Below are positions 45,067 through 54,029 of a stretch of 64,000 bases of DNA, in pieces. Numbering within the stretch: the first letter of the stretch is position 1; each line of letters opens with the position of its first letter. The notes beneath the pieces are model-generated. The model was not told where the DNA came from, did no database searches, and saw nothing but the letters and a program-made list of their open reading frames with translations. The stretch comes from Alteripontixanthobacter sp. (GTDB taxonomy: Bacteria > Pseudomonadota > Alphaproteobacteria > Sphingomonadales > Sphingomonadaceae), in contig JBDVPM010000008.1 of NCBI GenBank assembly GCA_039968605.1, forward strand, positions 806,001-870,000. Reading direction: 5' to 3'. The translations under genes were made by a program, and so were the position numbers.

Positions 45067-46248
45067 TCACCCATTCTTCCGCGTCAATTCCCGCATCGCG
45101 TCGTCCAGCCCGTCGATAGTCAGCGGGTACATCCGGTCGTTGACCAGCTGCTTTATCACCTTGGTGCTTTGCGAGTAGCTCCACTGCTTTTCGGGCACGG
45201 GATTGACCCACACCGTCGCGGGGTAGGTGTTGGTGACGCGTTGCATCCAGGCGGCGCCGGATTCCTCGTTCATATGCTCGACCGAGCCGCCGGGGTGGGT
45301 GATTTCGTAGGGACTCATCGCCGCGTCGCCGACGAAGATCACTTTGTAATCATGGCCGTATTTATGGAGGATGTCCCACGTCTTTTCGCGTTCCTGCCAG
45401 CGGCGGGCATTGTCCTTCCACACACCTTCATACAGGCAGTTGTGGAAGTAGAAGAACTCTAAATTCTTGAATTCGCTGGTGGCGGCGCTGAACAGTTCTT
45501 CGACCAGCTTGATGAACGGGTCCATCGATCCGCCGACATCCAGGAACAGCAGCAATTTCACCGCATTGCGGCGTTCGGGACGCATATGGATGTCGAGCCA
45601 GCCCTGCTTGGCCGTGCCGTCGATCGTGGCGCCGAGGTCGAGCTGGTCCGCCGCGCCTTCGCGGGCGAAGCGGCGCAGGCGGCGTAGCGCCATCTTGATG
45701 TTGCGCGTGCCGAGCTCGCGGGTGGAATCGAGGTTCTTGAACTCGCGTTTTTCCCACACTTTCACCGCGCGCCTATGCTTGCTCTCGCCGCCGATGCGCA
45801 CGCCTTCGGGATTGTAACCGGAATGGCCGAAGGGCGAGGTGCCACCCGTGCCGATCCATTTATTTCCGCCCTCGTGGCGCTTCTCCTGCTCCTCCAGGCG
45901 CTTCTTCAGCGTGTCCATGATCTCGTCCCAATCGCCGAGCGATTCGATGGCTTCCATCTCCTCCGGCGTCAGGAATTTCTCAGCGACGGCCTTCAGCCAG
46001 TCCTCCGGAATATCGACCGGGTTCTGCCCGTAATCGGTCAGCAAGCCCTTGAAGGTCTTGTCGAAAACCTGGTCGAACCGGTCCAGCATCCCCTCATCCT
46101 TCACGAATGTCGCGCGGGAGAGGTAGTAAAACGCCTCGGGCGTCTGCTCGATCACATCCTTGTCGAGCGCCTCCAGCAGCGTGAGATGCTCCTTGAAAGA
46201 CGCGCCGATCCCGGCTGAGCGGAGTTCATCGGTGAAGTTGAAGAACAT
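45067..46248 (-). CDS. VWA domain protein (CoxE-like)
   Basis: A 393-residue von Willebrand A domain protein of the CoxE/MoxR-partner type. An N-terminal helical domain of about 200 residues precedes the VWA domain. LLFLDVGGSMDPFIKL near residue 230 has a DxGxS MIDAS, and VIFVGDAAMSPYE a further acidic loop. VWA and MoxR ATPases act together as metal- or protein-maturation chaperones. The MoxR gene lies upstream with only the second palindromic repeat between them, so one operon is likely. Confidence 0.88.
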   Translation of the reverse strand: MFFNFTDELRSAGIGASFKEHLTLLEALDKDVIEQTPEAFYYLSRATFVKDEGMLDRFDQVFDKTFKGLLTDYGQNPVDIPEDWLKAVAEKFLTPEEMEAIESLGDWDEIMDTLKKRLEEQEKRHEGGNKWIGTGGTSPFGHSGYNPEGVRIGGESKHRRAVKVWEKREFKNLDSTRELGTRNIKMALRRLRRFAREGAADQLDLGATIDGTAKQGWLDIHMRPERRNAVKLLLFLDVGGSMDPFIKLVEELFSAATSEFKNLEFFYFHNCLYEGVWKDNARRWQEREKTWDILHKYGHDYKVIFVGDAAMSPYEITHPGGSVEHMNEESGAAWMQRVTNTYPATVWVNPVPEKQWSYSQSTKVIKQLVNDRMYPLTIDGLDDAMRELTRKNG

Positions 46249-46263
46249 CGAATTACCCTATTT

Positions 46264-46342
46264 CGTCATTGCGAGCGTAGCGCAGCAATCCATGGACCTG
46301 CACTATGGGTTGCCACGTCGCCTTTGGCTCCTCGCAATGACG
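46264..46342. repeat. Composite palindromic repeat (copy 2, inverted)
   Basis: The 79-base element is bounded by CGTCATTGCGAG and CTCGCAATGACG. Its left arm (GCGTAGCGCAGCAATCCATGG) matches the complement of the right arm of copy 1, and its right arm (TTGCCACGTCGCC-TTTGGCTCC) matches the complement of copy 1's left arm, so it is inverted. The central 18-base inverted repeat of copy 1 is absent. Lies in the gap between the VWA and MoxR genes. Confidence 0.87.
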
Positions 46343-46353
46343 AAGGAACTTGG

Positions 46354-47205
46354 TCACGTCTGCCGCCGCGACATGAACGCCAGCCGTTCGAACAGCATGA
46401 TGTCTTGCTCGTTCTTAAGCAGCGCGCCGTGCAGGGGCGGGATGGCGTTGTTGGGGTTGCTGTCTTGCAGCACTTCGAGCGGCATATCCTCGTTCAGCAG
46501 CAGCTTGAGCCAGTCGAGCAGCTCGCTGGTGCTGGGCTTCTTCTTCAGGCCGGGCACCTCGCGCAATTCGTAGAATACGTCCATCGCCTTGGTCACCAGC
46601 TTCTTCTGGATGCCGGGGAAGTGGACGTCGATGATGGATTGCATCGTCTCACGGTCGGGGAACTTGATATAATGGAAGAAGCAGCGGCGCAGGAAGGCGT
46701 CGGGCAGTTCCTTCTCATTGTTGGAGGTGATGACGACGATCGGGCGTTCCTGCGCCTCGATCCGCTCCTTCGTTTCGTAAACGTCGAAGCTCATCCGGTC
46801 GAGTTCCTGCAGCAGGTCGTTGGGAAACTCGATATCGGCCTTGTCGATCTCGTCGATCAGCAGGACGGGCAGCTGCGGGCTGGTGAAGGCTTCCCACAAT
46901 TTGCCCTTCTTGATGTAGTTCGAGATGTCGTGGACACGCTCTTCGCCAAGCTGGCCATCGCGCAGCCGCGCCACCGCGTCATATTCGTACAGACCCTGCT
47001 GCGCCTTGGTAGTGGACTTCACATTCCATTCGATCAGCGGAGCGCCGATTGCCTTGGCGATTTCGTGCGCGAGGACGGTTTTGCCGGTGCCGGGCTCGCC
47101 CTTCACCAGCAGCGGACGGCGCAAAGTTACGGCGGCATCCACGGCAACCTTGAGGTCGTCGGTAGCGATGTAGTCGTCTGTTCCGGTGAAGCGTTGGTCG
47201 GCCAT
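46354..47205 (-). CDS. MoxR-family AAA ATPase
   Basis: A 283-residue MoxR-type AAA+ ATPase. Walker A GEPGTGKTVLA lies near residue 37, Walker B LLIDEID near residue 110, sensor 1 in VVITSNNEKE, and the arginine region RRCFFHYIKFPDRE. The C-terminal lid is short, as in single-domain MoxR proteins. First gene of the pair with the CoxE-like VWA protein. Such pairs remodel or load cofactors onto partner enzymes; no client is adjacent. Confidence 0.92.
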   Translation of the reverse strand: MADQRFTGTDDYIATDDLKVAVDAAVTLRRPLLVKGEPGTGKTVLAHEIAKAIGAPLIEWNVKSTTKAQQGLYEYDAVARLRDGQLGEERVHDISNYIKKGKLWEAFTSPQLPVLLIDEIDKADIEFPNDLLQELDRMSFDVYETKERIEAQERPIVVITSNNEKELPDAFLRRCFFHYIKFPDRETMQSIIDVHFPGIQKKLVTKAMDVFYELREVPGLKKKPSTSELLDWLKLLLNEDMPLEVLQDSNPNNAIPPLHGALLKNEQDIMLFERLAFMSRRQT

Positions 47206-47274
47206 GAAGTTTCCCTGTGCAACTGGTTTGCTTTACGTGTGCGTTAAGGAAACCCGGCAGGAAGGGCAAGACCG

Positions 47275-48576
47275 CTAGTCGCGGGGCAGAGCGATGATCC
47301 GCTGGGCGAACAGTTGGAAGCTTTGCTCGTTCAGGCTGTTGCTCTCATCCTTCCAGCTCATTGCCAGCATGTGCCACGCGCCCTGCTTGTCGCGCAGCAG
47401 CCAGGTGAAGTTGAGCACACCCGGCTCCGATCCGCCCTTATAGCCGATATAATCCCATTTTCGGGCGATAGCGCCGGGCATCGACTGGTTTACCGCCATG
47501 ATCTGCCGCGCAACCGGATCTTCCAGCTCTGCCAGACGAGCGAGGATTCCGCGCAGGTCGTCCATATCGGCAAACCATTCGACTTCCTCGATCAGCCGCG
47601 CTTCGCTCCAACGCGTGATCCCGGTCCCTTCGGGGGTGCCGTTGAGCTCCGCCGCCAGCGCCTCGATCAATTCCTGCTGCTCGTCTTCGGAAGCCTCCGC
47701 ATAGGCCGCGCCGCGTTTGGTCCGGGTCTTGAGCGCAAACATTTCCAGCGTGGTGAGGAAGGGCAGCGTGGCGTCCGGATTTCCGTGCCCGCTGGCGCGC
47801 AATTCCGCCTCGACCGCCGCGCGCCCCAGCACTGCGATCAGCTGGTCGGTGGCGGTATTGTCGCTGGCCGCGATCATCATGGTGGCGAGGCTTTGCAGCG
47901 TGATCGGTGTACCCTGCGGCCAGTTGTGCAGGCGGCCGCTCGGCAGCGATGCAACCGATAGCGGGACAACGTCGCTCCACGCGCGCTCACCGGCCGCGAT
48001 GGACCGGGCGAGGGCGGACAGGACATAGAGCTTGAACGTCGAGCCGATGGGATAGGCGGTCGAAACATCGCGCGCGAATAGCGGCTCGCCATCTTTCAAC
48101 GGGCCGAAATATACAGAGACCTGGCCGGGCAAGCCGTCCAGATCATTAGCTATTTTGGCGGCATTATCGTCGATCGCAGCAAAGCTCGACAGGCGCAGCC
48201 CCTCGATCAGAAAAGGAGGAGCGGCGCTGATCTCCATCCCGCCGGACCCGGTGGCGCGTTCGAAGCGAAAGGCCACGCGCGCGCCGGTGCTGCTGACCGG
48301 ATCGACCGATTCCACCGCCAGCAGCGGGCCGAATTGCGCCGATAGCTGTGCGTTCATGATCTCCAGCTGCTGTTCGGAAACTGCGGCAAGGAAATTGGCC
48401 GAAAACACGTCTGCGGCGGGCAATTCGCCGTTCAGCACGGCCACGACATCATCGGCGCGGCTTTCCAGCATCGACTGCTCGGCCTGCGAGCCTGCCTCCA
48501 TTTCGGTTTGCGCCAGAGCAGCGGGTGGCTGGGTCAGGCACAGTGCGGCGAGTGCGATGGGTAAAGCGGCTTTCAT
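47275..48576 (-). CDS. Serine hydrolase with beta-lactamase-like fold
   Basis: A 433-residue exported protein. The ATG at 48576 gives a signal peptide ending ALAQ. An N-terminal NTF2/DUF3887-like part (residues about 50-130) is followed by a class A beta-lactamase-like hydrolase domain: GSTFK (SxxK) near residue 180, SDN in AASDNTATD, and YKGGSEPG as the KTG-like triad. The Glu166 equivalent is not obvious and the length exceeds true beta-lactamases, so a DD-peptidase or esterase-type role is more likely than resistance. Confidence 0.82.
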   Translation of the reverse strand: MKAALPIALAALCLTQPPAALAQTEMEAGSQAEQSMLESRADDVVAVLNGELPAADVFSANFLAAVSEQQLEIMNAQLSAQFGPLLAVESVDPVSSTGARVAFRFERATGSGGMEISAAPPFLIEGLRLSSFAAIDDNAAKIANDLDGLPGQVSVYFGPLKDGEPLFARDVSTAYPIGSTFKLYVLSALARSIAAGERAWSDVVPLSVASLPSGRLHNWPQGTPITLQSLATMMIAASDNTATDQLIAVLGRAAVEAELRASGHGNPDATLPFLTTLEMFALKTRTKRGAAYAEASEDEQQELIEALAAELNGTPEGTGITRWSEARLIEEVEWFADMDDLRGILARLAELEDPVARQIMAVNQSMPGAIARKWDYIGYKGGSEPGVLNFTWLLRDKQGAWHMLAMSWKDESNSLNEQSFQLFAQRIIALPRD

Positions 48577-48714
48577 ACTGGCTCCGACAGCGATTTGAGT
48601 GACTTGTCGTAACATGGCGGATGCGCCGGGCGATTGGCAAGCGCCGCTATTTTCCTACCGCACTGCGCAAACTTGCCTATGCTGGCGCGCCATTCAGCTT
48701 GCGGAGCCACCAGA

Positions 48715-49944
48715 ATGCCCACCGAAAACCTTACCATTACCACCGATGCCGGGCACGATCTGGCCGGGTCGCTCGAGTTGCCGACGGGGCTGGTGCGCGG
48801 GGCGGCTTTGTTTGCGCATTGCTTTACCTGCACCAAGGCGAGCAAGGCTGCGGTGGCCACGGCGCGCGCCCTCGCGGCGGACGGAATTGCGTGCCTGCGG
48901 TTCGATTTCACCGGGCTCGGAGCCAGCGAGGGCGAATTCGGCCGCGCCGGTTTCGCCACCGATGTGGCCGATCTGGAGAGCGCGGCGCGCTATCTGCATA
49001 ACCGCTTCGCCAGCCGCCTCCTGCTGGTCGGGCATAGCCTGGGCGGAGCGGCGGTGCTGGCAGCGGTCGACGACATCGGGGCGGACAAGATCGCTGCGGT
49101 GGCGACCATCGGTGCGCCATCCGATGTTCCGCATGTGCTCGGACGGATCGAGGGCGATCTCGACGCCATTCGCAGGGATGGCAATGGCGAGGTTTCGATC
49201 GGTGGGCGCGCCTTTTCGCTCGGCAGCGAATTTATCGAGAAAACGGTCGATGCCGATTTGCTGGCAGAGGTCGGCAAGCTGCGCGTTCCGCTGCTCATCC
49301 TGCATTCGCCGGTGGACGATATCGTATCGGTCGATCACGCCAGCGCGCTGTTCCGCGCGGCGAAACACCCCAAGAGCTTCGTCAGCCTGGCGGGCGCCGA
49401 TCACCTGCTGCTGGACGAACGCGACGCGCACTTCGCTGCCACAATGATCGCAGGCTGGGCGACCCGTTACCTCGACATGCGCGAAGACTGGCCAATGCCC
49501 GAGGATGGCGTGGTGGTGAAAACCGGCCACGGCAAGTTCGGCACCGAAGTCCATACGGTCAGCCACCGCTTCGTCGCCGACGAACCGAGGAGTTACGGCG
49601 GCGACGATACCGGGCCGACGCCCTACGATTTGCTGGGGGCCGCGCTGGGAACCTGCACCGCGATGACGATGAAGATGTATGCCGACCGGAAGGGTTGGCC
49701 GTTCGAAGGCACGACAGTCCATGTGACGCATGAACGCAATCATGCGGATGATTGCGAAGAAGCTGCGATGGCGGCGGATAAGGCTCCGGTCCAGGCGCTC
49801 AATCGCCGGATCGAGGTGCACGGCGACAAGCTAACCGAAGACCAGCGCGAGAGGATCATCGAGATTGCGGATAAGTGCCCCGTACACCGGACGCTGGAGG
49901 GGCAACTGCACGTTCATACCGAGGCCGAAATAAAGAATGGATAG
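48715..49944 (+). CDS. Alpha/beta-hydrolase-OsmC fusion protein
   Basis: A 409-residue two-domain protein. Residues 1-260 are an alpha/beta-hydrolase with RFDFTGLGASEGEF, nucleophile elbow GHSLGG, catalytic Asp in HSPVDDIVSVDHA, and His in GADHLLL. Residues 275-409 are an OsmC/Ohr domain with GGDDTGPTPYDLLGAALGTCTAMTMKMYA and a late DKCPVHRTL, retaining the paired Cys of peroxidases. The fusion is a known architecture; the joint function may be lipid hydroperoxide handling, though this is inference. Its stop region overlaps an oppositely oriented orphan gene by 31 bases. Confidence 0.9.
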   Translation: MPTENLTITTDAGHDLAGSLELPTGLVRGAALFAHCFTCTKASKAAVATARALAADGIACLRFDFTGLGASEGEFGRAGFATDVADLESAARYLHNRFASRLLLVGHSLGGAAVLAAVDDIGADKIAAVATIGAPSDVPHVLGRIEGDLDAIRRDGNGEVSIGGRAFSLGSEFIEKTVDADLLAEVGKLRVPLLILHSPVDDIVSVDHASALFRAAKHPKSFVSLAGADHLLLDERDAHFAATMIAGWATRYLDMREDWPMPEDGVVVKTGHGKFGTEVHTVSHRFVADEPRSYGGDDTGPTPYDLLGAALGTCTAMTMKMYADRKGWPFEGTTVHVTHERNHADDCEEAAMAADKAPVQALNRRIEVHGDKLTEDQRERIIEIADKCPVHRTLEGQLHVHTEAEIKNG

Positions 49945-50765
49945 CCAAGAATATCGTGGACGCGACCGTCTTGGGGCGCATCGGGGTGAAACTGCTCATC
50001 AGTCATGTAACGTATAGCATACAGAGTTTCTATGGGCAGTTTTGAACCCGGTATTCCACCCATTTTCATGATCTTTTCCGTTATTGTACGATAATCCCAT
50101 CTACCAAAAATTTCCTCACCCGACCTGTCTAGCAGATTATCATTGGTAAGCGCGTTGAATACAAGCCGAAGGGCCGAACACCCGGAAAGCATATGCCGAT
50201 GAACTCCATTGTCAAAATGGACCTCAGTTAACAGCAGATAAGCACCATCCCATCGGAATGGCTCATCAACAAAGAATTCCTTGTTTGGTTCGCTTACCCA
50301 AAGTTTAAGCGCTGAAATTCCTAGGTCATGTTCAAACACCGATTTAGGAAAAATAAATGGAATTGCTTCGCAGTGCTCATGCACAAAAGGGGGTTCTGTA
50401 GTGGGGTGATGCGGCAGGTAATGAGGGCGCTGGCCGGTAATGACCTCATGATCTCGAAGCAGCTCTACCAGTTTGCTGACACGATGCTCGATTGGTATTT
50501 TTTTGTCAGACTGTGAAGAACCCAACGACCCAGATGGAGTAAACCCACTCAAGCCAAGCTTTCTATCCGATTTTTTTGCTCTCGAATCAAAACCGAGTTG
50601 GTTAAGATAAGAATCTATCTTATCTTCATTCACGTATCGAAAGTTGCGCATCCCTATTGAACAATCAGTTAGCGCTACGTGCTCCGGCCACGAAAACTGT
50701 CGTACGTTTAGCTTCAGTCCCTGAATTTCAACAGTCTCAAGTTTATTGGCATTTTTCTTACGCAT
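49914..50765 (-). CDS. AT-rich orphan gene downstream of parE
   Basis: A 283-residue unrecognised protein. The ATG at 50765 overlaps the last codons and stop of parE, and the 3' end overlaps the convergent hydrolase-OsmC gene by 31 bases. GC is about 35-47% in the stretches counted, and codons are AT-ending (AAT, GTT, TTA), unlike all neighbours. The protein contains HEHCEAIPFIFP and EVHFDNGVHRHMLSG, with several His and no membrane segment. It looks transferred but coupled to parE. Confidence 0.7.
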   Translation of the reverse strand: MRKKNANKLETVEIQGLKLNVRQFSWPEHVALTDCSIGMRNFRYVNEDKIDSYLNQLGFDSRAKKSDRKLGLSGFTPSGSLGSSQSDKKIPIEHRVSKLVELLRDHEVITGQRPHYLPHHPTTEPPFVHEHCEAIPFIFPKSVFEHDLGISALKLWVSEPNKEFFVDEPFRWDGAYLLLTEVHFDNGVHRHMLSGCSALRLVFNALTNDNLLDRSGEEIFGRWDYRTITEKIMKMGGIPGSKLPIETLYAIRYMTDEQFHPDAPQDGRVHDILGYPFFISASV

Positions 50766-52749
50766 CAATCATATCCCGATCCAGCTCCCCCGCACGGTTT
50801 TGAATAAAGTTGAAGCGGTGTTCCGGGTTGCGGCCCATCAGCTGCCCGACCAGTTCTTTTACCGCCGCGCGCTGTTCGAATTCGGGGGGCAGGGTGATGC
50901 GGATGAGGCTGCGGCTTTCCGGGTCCATCGTGGTTTCGCGCAATTGCGCCGGGTTCATCTCGCCGAGCCCCTTGAACCGGCCGACTTCGACCTTCTTATG
51001 CTTGAAGACCGTGGCTTCCAGCTCGGCGCGGTGCGCGTCGTCGCGGGCATAGCGGCTCTCTTTTCCGGCGGTTAGCTTGTAGAGCGGGGGCTGGGCGAGA
51101 TAGAGATTCCCGCCGCGCACGATCTCGGCCATTTCCTGGAAGAAGAACGTCATCAGCAGCGTGGCGATGTGGGCACCGTCCACATCGGCATCGGTCATGA
51201 TGATCACCCGGTCGTAGCGCAGGTTTTCCGGGTCGCAATCCTTGCGCGTACCGCAGCCCAGCGCCAGCGATAGATCGGCGATTTCTGCGTTTGCACCGAT
51301 CTTTTCGCGAGTGGCGCTGGCGACGTTGAGGATCTTGCCCCGGATCGGCAAAATCGCCTGCGTCTTGCGGTTGCGTGCCTGCTTGGCGCTGCCGCCGGCG
51401 GAATCACCTTCGACGATGAAAAGTTCGGTCTCGCCGTCACCTTCGCCGGTGCAATCGGTCAGCTTGCCGGGCAAGCGCAGCTTCTTGGCGTTGGTCGCGC
51501 TCTTGCGCTTGATCTCGCGTTCCTGCTTGCGGCGCAGTCGCTCGTCCATCCGCTCCATCACCTGTCCCAGCAGCGCCTTGCCGCGGTCCATATTGTCGGT
51601 GAGGAAATGGTCGAAATGGTCGCGCACGGCGTTCTCGACCAGACGCGCGGCTTCGGGGCTGGTCAGACGGTCCTTGGTCTGGCTCTGGAATTGCGGATCG
51701 CGAATGAAGACGGACAGCATGATCTCCGCGCCGTTCATCACATCGTCGGCGGTGATATCCTTCGCCTTCTTCGTGCTGGTCAGCTCCCCGAAAGCGCGCA
51801 AACCCTTGGTCAGCGCGGCGCGCAGGCCCTGTTCATGCGTGCCGCCATCGGGGGTCGGCACGGTGTTGCAATACCAGCTGGTCGCGCCTTCGGAATAAAG
51901 CGGCCAGGCGATCGCCCATTCCACGCGGCCCTGTCCGATCCCGTCATCGGCGATGGCGAAGTCCTGATTGCCGGTGAAGGGCTGCGCGGTGACGCATTCG
52001 CGCTCCCCGATCTGTTCGGCCAGATGGTCGGCCAGCCCGCCGGGGAATTTGAACACCGCCTCTGCCGGAACATCCTCCGAAACCAGGCTCTCGGCGCATT
52101 TCCAACGGATTTCGACACCGGCGAACAGGTAGGCCTTCGACCGGGCCAGCTTGAACAACCGCTTCGGCTTGAACTGACGGTCGCCAAAAATCTCGGTGTC
52201 GGGGGTGAAGCTGACCGTTGTGCCGCGCCGGTTGGGCGTGGGGCCGAGCTTCTCGATCGGGCCTTGCGCTTCGCCTTTCGAAAAGCTCTGCGCGTAAAGC
52301 TGCTTGTCGCGCGCGACCTCTACCCGCGTGTCGGAGGACAGCGCGTTGACAACGCTCACCCCGACACCGTGCAGGCCGCCGCTGGTGGCATAGGCCTTGC
52401 CGGAAAACTTCCCGCCCGAATGCAGCGTGGACAGGATTACTTCCAGCGTGGATTTACCGGGAAATTTCGGGTGTTCGTCCACCGGGATACCGCGGCCATT
52501 ATCGGCGATGGACAGGCGGTTGCCTTCCTCCAGCGAAACCTCAATCCGGGTGGCATGTCCGGCCACCGCCTCGTCCATCGCATTGTCGAGCACTTCGGCA
52601 GCCAGATGGTGCAGCGCGCGGTCGTCTGTGCCGCCGATATACATGCCGGGGCGGCGGCGGACGGGCTCCAGCCCTTCCAGCACTTCGATCGACGAGGAAT
52701 CGTAATCGCCGCTGGAGGTGGGCGTATCTGCGAACAGGTCTTCGGACAT
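50758..52749 (-). CDS. parE: DNA topoisomerase IV subunit B
   Basis: A 663-residue type IIA topoisomerase subunit. The GHKL ATPase domain has LEPVRRRPGMYIGG and EVLDNAMDEA; TOPRIM has FIVEGDSAGG and DADVDGAHI. The region NVASATREKIGANAEIADLS separates ParE from GyrB, which has a different sequence there. Length is normal. No parC is next to it. The end of the gene overlaps the start of an AT-rich orphan. Confidence 0.96.
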   Translation of the reverse strand: MSEDLFADTPTSSGDYDSSSIEVLEGLEPVRRRPGMYIGGTDDRALHHLAAEVLDNAMDEAVAGHATRIEVSLEEGNRLSIADNGRGIPVDEHPKFPGKSTLEVILSTLHSGGKFSGKAYATSGGLHGVGVSVVNALSSDTRVEVARDKQLYAQSFSKGEAQGPIEKLGPTPNRRGTTVSFTPDTEIFGDRQFKPKRLFKLARSKAYLFAGVEIRWKCAESLVSEDVPAEAVFKFPGGLADHLAEQIGERECVTAQPFTGNQDFAIADDGIGQGRVEWAIAWPLYSEGATSWYCNTVPTPDGGTHEQGLRAALTKGLRAFGELTSTKKAKDITADDVMNGAEIMLSVFIRDPQFQSQTKDRLTSPEAARLVENAVRDHFDHFLTDNMDRGKALLGQVMERMDERLRRKQEREIKRKSATNAKKLRLPGKLTDCTGEGDGETELFIVEGDSAGGSAKQARNRKTQAILPIRGKILNVASATREKIGANAEIADLSLALGCGTRKDCDPENLRYDRVIIMTDADVDGAHIATLLMTFFFQEMAEIVRGGNLYLAQPPLYKLTAGKESRYARDDAHRAELEATVFKHKKVEVGRFKGLGEMNPAQLRETTMDPESRSLIRITLPPEFEQRAAVKELVGQLMGRNPEHRFNFIQNRAGELDRDMIDA

Positions 52750-52819
52750 GCGTCAGGCTATAGGCCGCAGATTCGCGCGGCTACAAGCGCAGCCGTGCGT
52801 TAATCCGCACCCTTGATGC

Positions 52820-53992
52820 TCAGTCTTCGAAACGTGCAGGAGCAGGACCGACGATTACTACCTGGCCATTGCGTACCTCGCGCACTTCCATCGCCCGTTG
52901 AACCACGCCGCTGCGCTGGAACCGGAAAGCCCCGTCCAGCCCCAGAAATCCGCCTTCGTCCCGCAATGCGCTGGTCGGAAAGGCGTCGCCAACCCGCCAG
53001 TCGCGCGCCACTCTCAGCGCGAGCAGCACCGAATCATACCCCAGGGTGGAAATACGGTAAGGCTGTCCGCCGAAGCGCGAATTGTAGCTATCGGCAAACC
53101 GCTTGAAGCGCTGGTCGGGCACGGCGGAGAACAGCAAGCCGCGCATTGCCGGTGTACGGGTGATGGAGCTTTCACCGCTGAGCAATTCGGTGCCGAGCAA
53201 TTGGGTGTTGGCATCGAACGTGGCTGCGGCGCGGGCGGTCAAGCGCGCGCCTTCGGCGATCAGCACGGTGTCATACCCGCCGCGCTGCTTGATCCGTTCC
53301 GCCGCGCTGATGATCGAAGTGTTGCCCCGTGCATATCGCTCGGTCGTCACGAGCGTGCCGCCATGGGTTTGCAAGGCCGCCGCCAGTGCTGCTTCGGCGC
53401 GCTGGCCATAGGCGCCGTTGGGAACCAGTGCGGCGAAATTGGCAGAACCGCGGCTGCGCGCGAATTTGACCGTCGCGGCAATCGATTCCTCGGGAATATG
53501 GCCCATGACGAAGGCGTCGGGACTGGCCACCGTCGCATCGTTGCTGAACGAGATCAGCGGGATATTGGCCGCCCGCGATTCCGCCAGCACGGAGGGGACG
53601 TTATCCGCCAGCAACGGGCCGAGGATCAGCGCATTGCCATCGCCGATCGCCCGGCTTGCCGCATTACGCGCCCCAGCCGCGGTATCGTAAGTGGTAATCC
53701 GCAGATTATCCGCGTTGGTATCGAGCAGCGCCATCGTAGTTGCATTGGCGATGGATTGTCCCACCGCCCCGTTCGCACCGGACAATGGCACCAGCAACGC
53801 CACGCGGTGACGCGTTGCATCGCTGGGCAGGGCGGTCGCGCTGGGTTCGGGGGCCGGGCGCGAGACTACCGGGGCATCGGGCCGGTCGGGCGCGGTGGTC
53901 TTGGGCACGATCTGGCAACCCGCCAGCACCGCGACGCTGGCAATTGCCAAGGCTTTCCTGAAGCCAGGTTTGAATCTCGAAAAACCGTTCAT
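52820..53992 (-). CDS. Penicillin-binding protein activator (LpoA-like lipoprotein)
   Basis: A 390-residue outer-membrane lipoprotein of the LpoA/YraM type, with lipobox LAGC. A short Pro/Thr-rich linker is followed by a periplasmic-binding-protein type I fold: RVALLVPLSGANGAVGQSIANA, LILGPLLADNVPSVL, FVMGHIPEES and YGQRAEAALAAALQ. It would activate a class A PBP. Divergent from rsmI, as yraM-yraL in other proteobacteria, with yraN following rsmI. Confidence 0.88.
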   Translation of the reverse strand: MNGFSRFKPGFRKALAIASVAVLAGCQIVPKTTAPDRPDAPVVSRPAPEPSATALPSDATRHRVALLVPLSGANGAVGQSIANATTMALLDTNADNLRITTYDTAAGARNAASRAIGDGNALILGPLLADNVPSVLAESRAANIPLISFSNDATVASPDAFVMGHIPEESIAATVKFARSRGSANFAALVPNGAYGQRAEAALAAALQTHGGTLVTTERYARGNTSIISAAERIKQRGGYDTVLIAEGARLTARAAATFDANTQLLGTELLSGESSITRTPAMRGLLFSAVPDQRFKRFADSYNSRFGGQPYRISTLGYDSVLLALRVARDWRVGDAFPTSALRDEGGFLGLDGAFRFQRSGVVQRAMEVREVRNGQVVIVGPAPARFED

Positions 53993-54029
53993 GCTTGCCG
54001 CGCTCCCGAAGCGTGTTCATTGGGGGTTC

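Noticed and set aside
47275-48576. Class A beta-lactamase resistance gene
   Set aside because: SxxK, SDN and KGG are present, but the protein has an extra N-terminal domain and no clear Glu166, so a generic serine hydrolase is safer.
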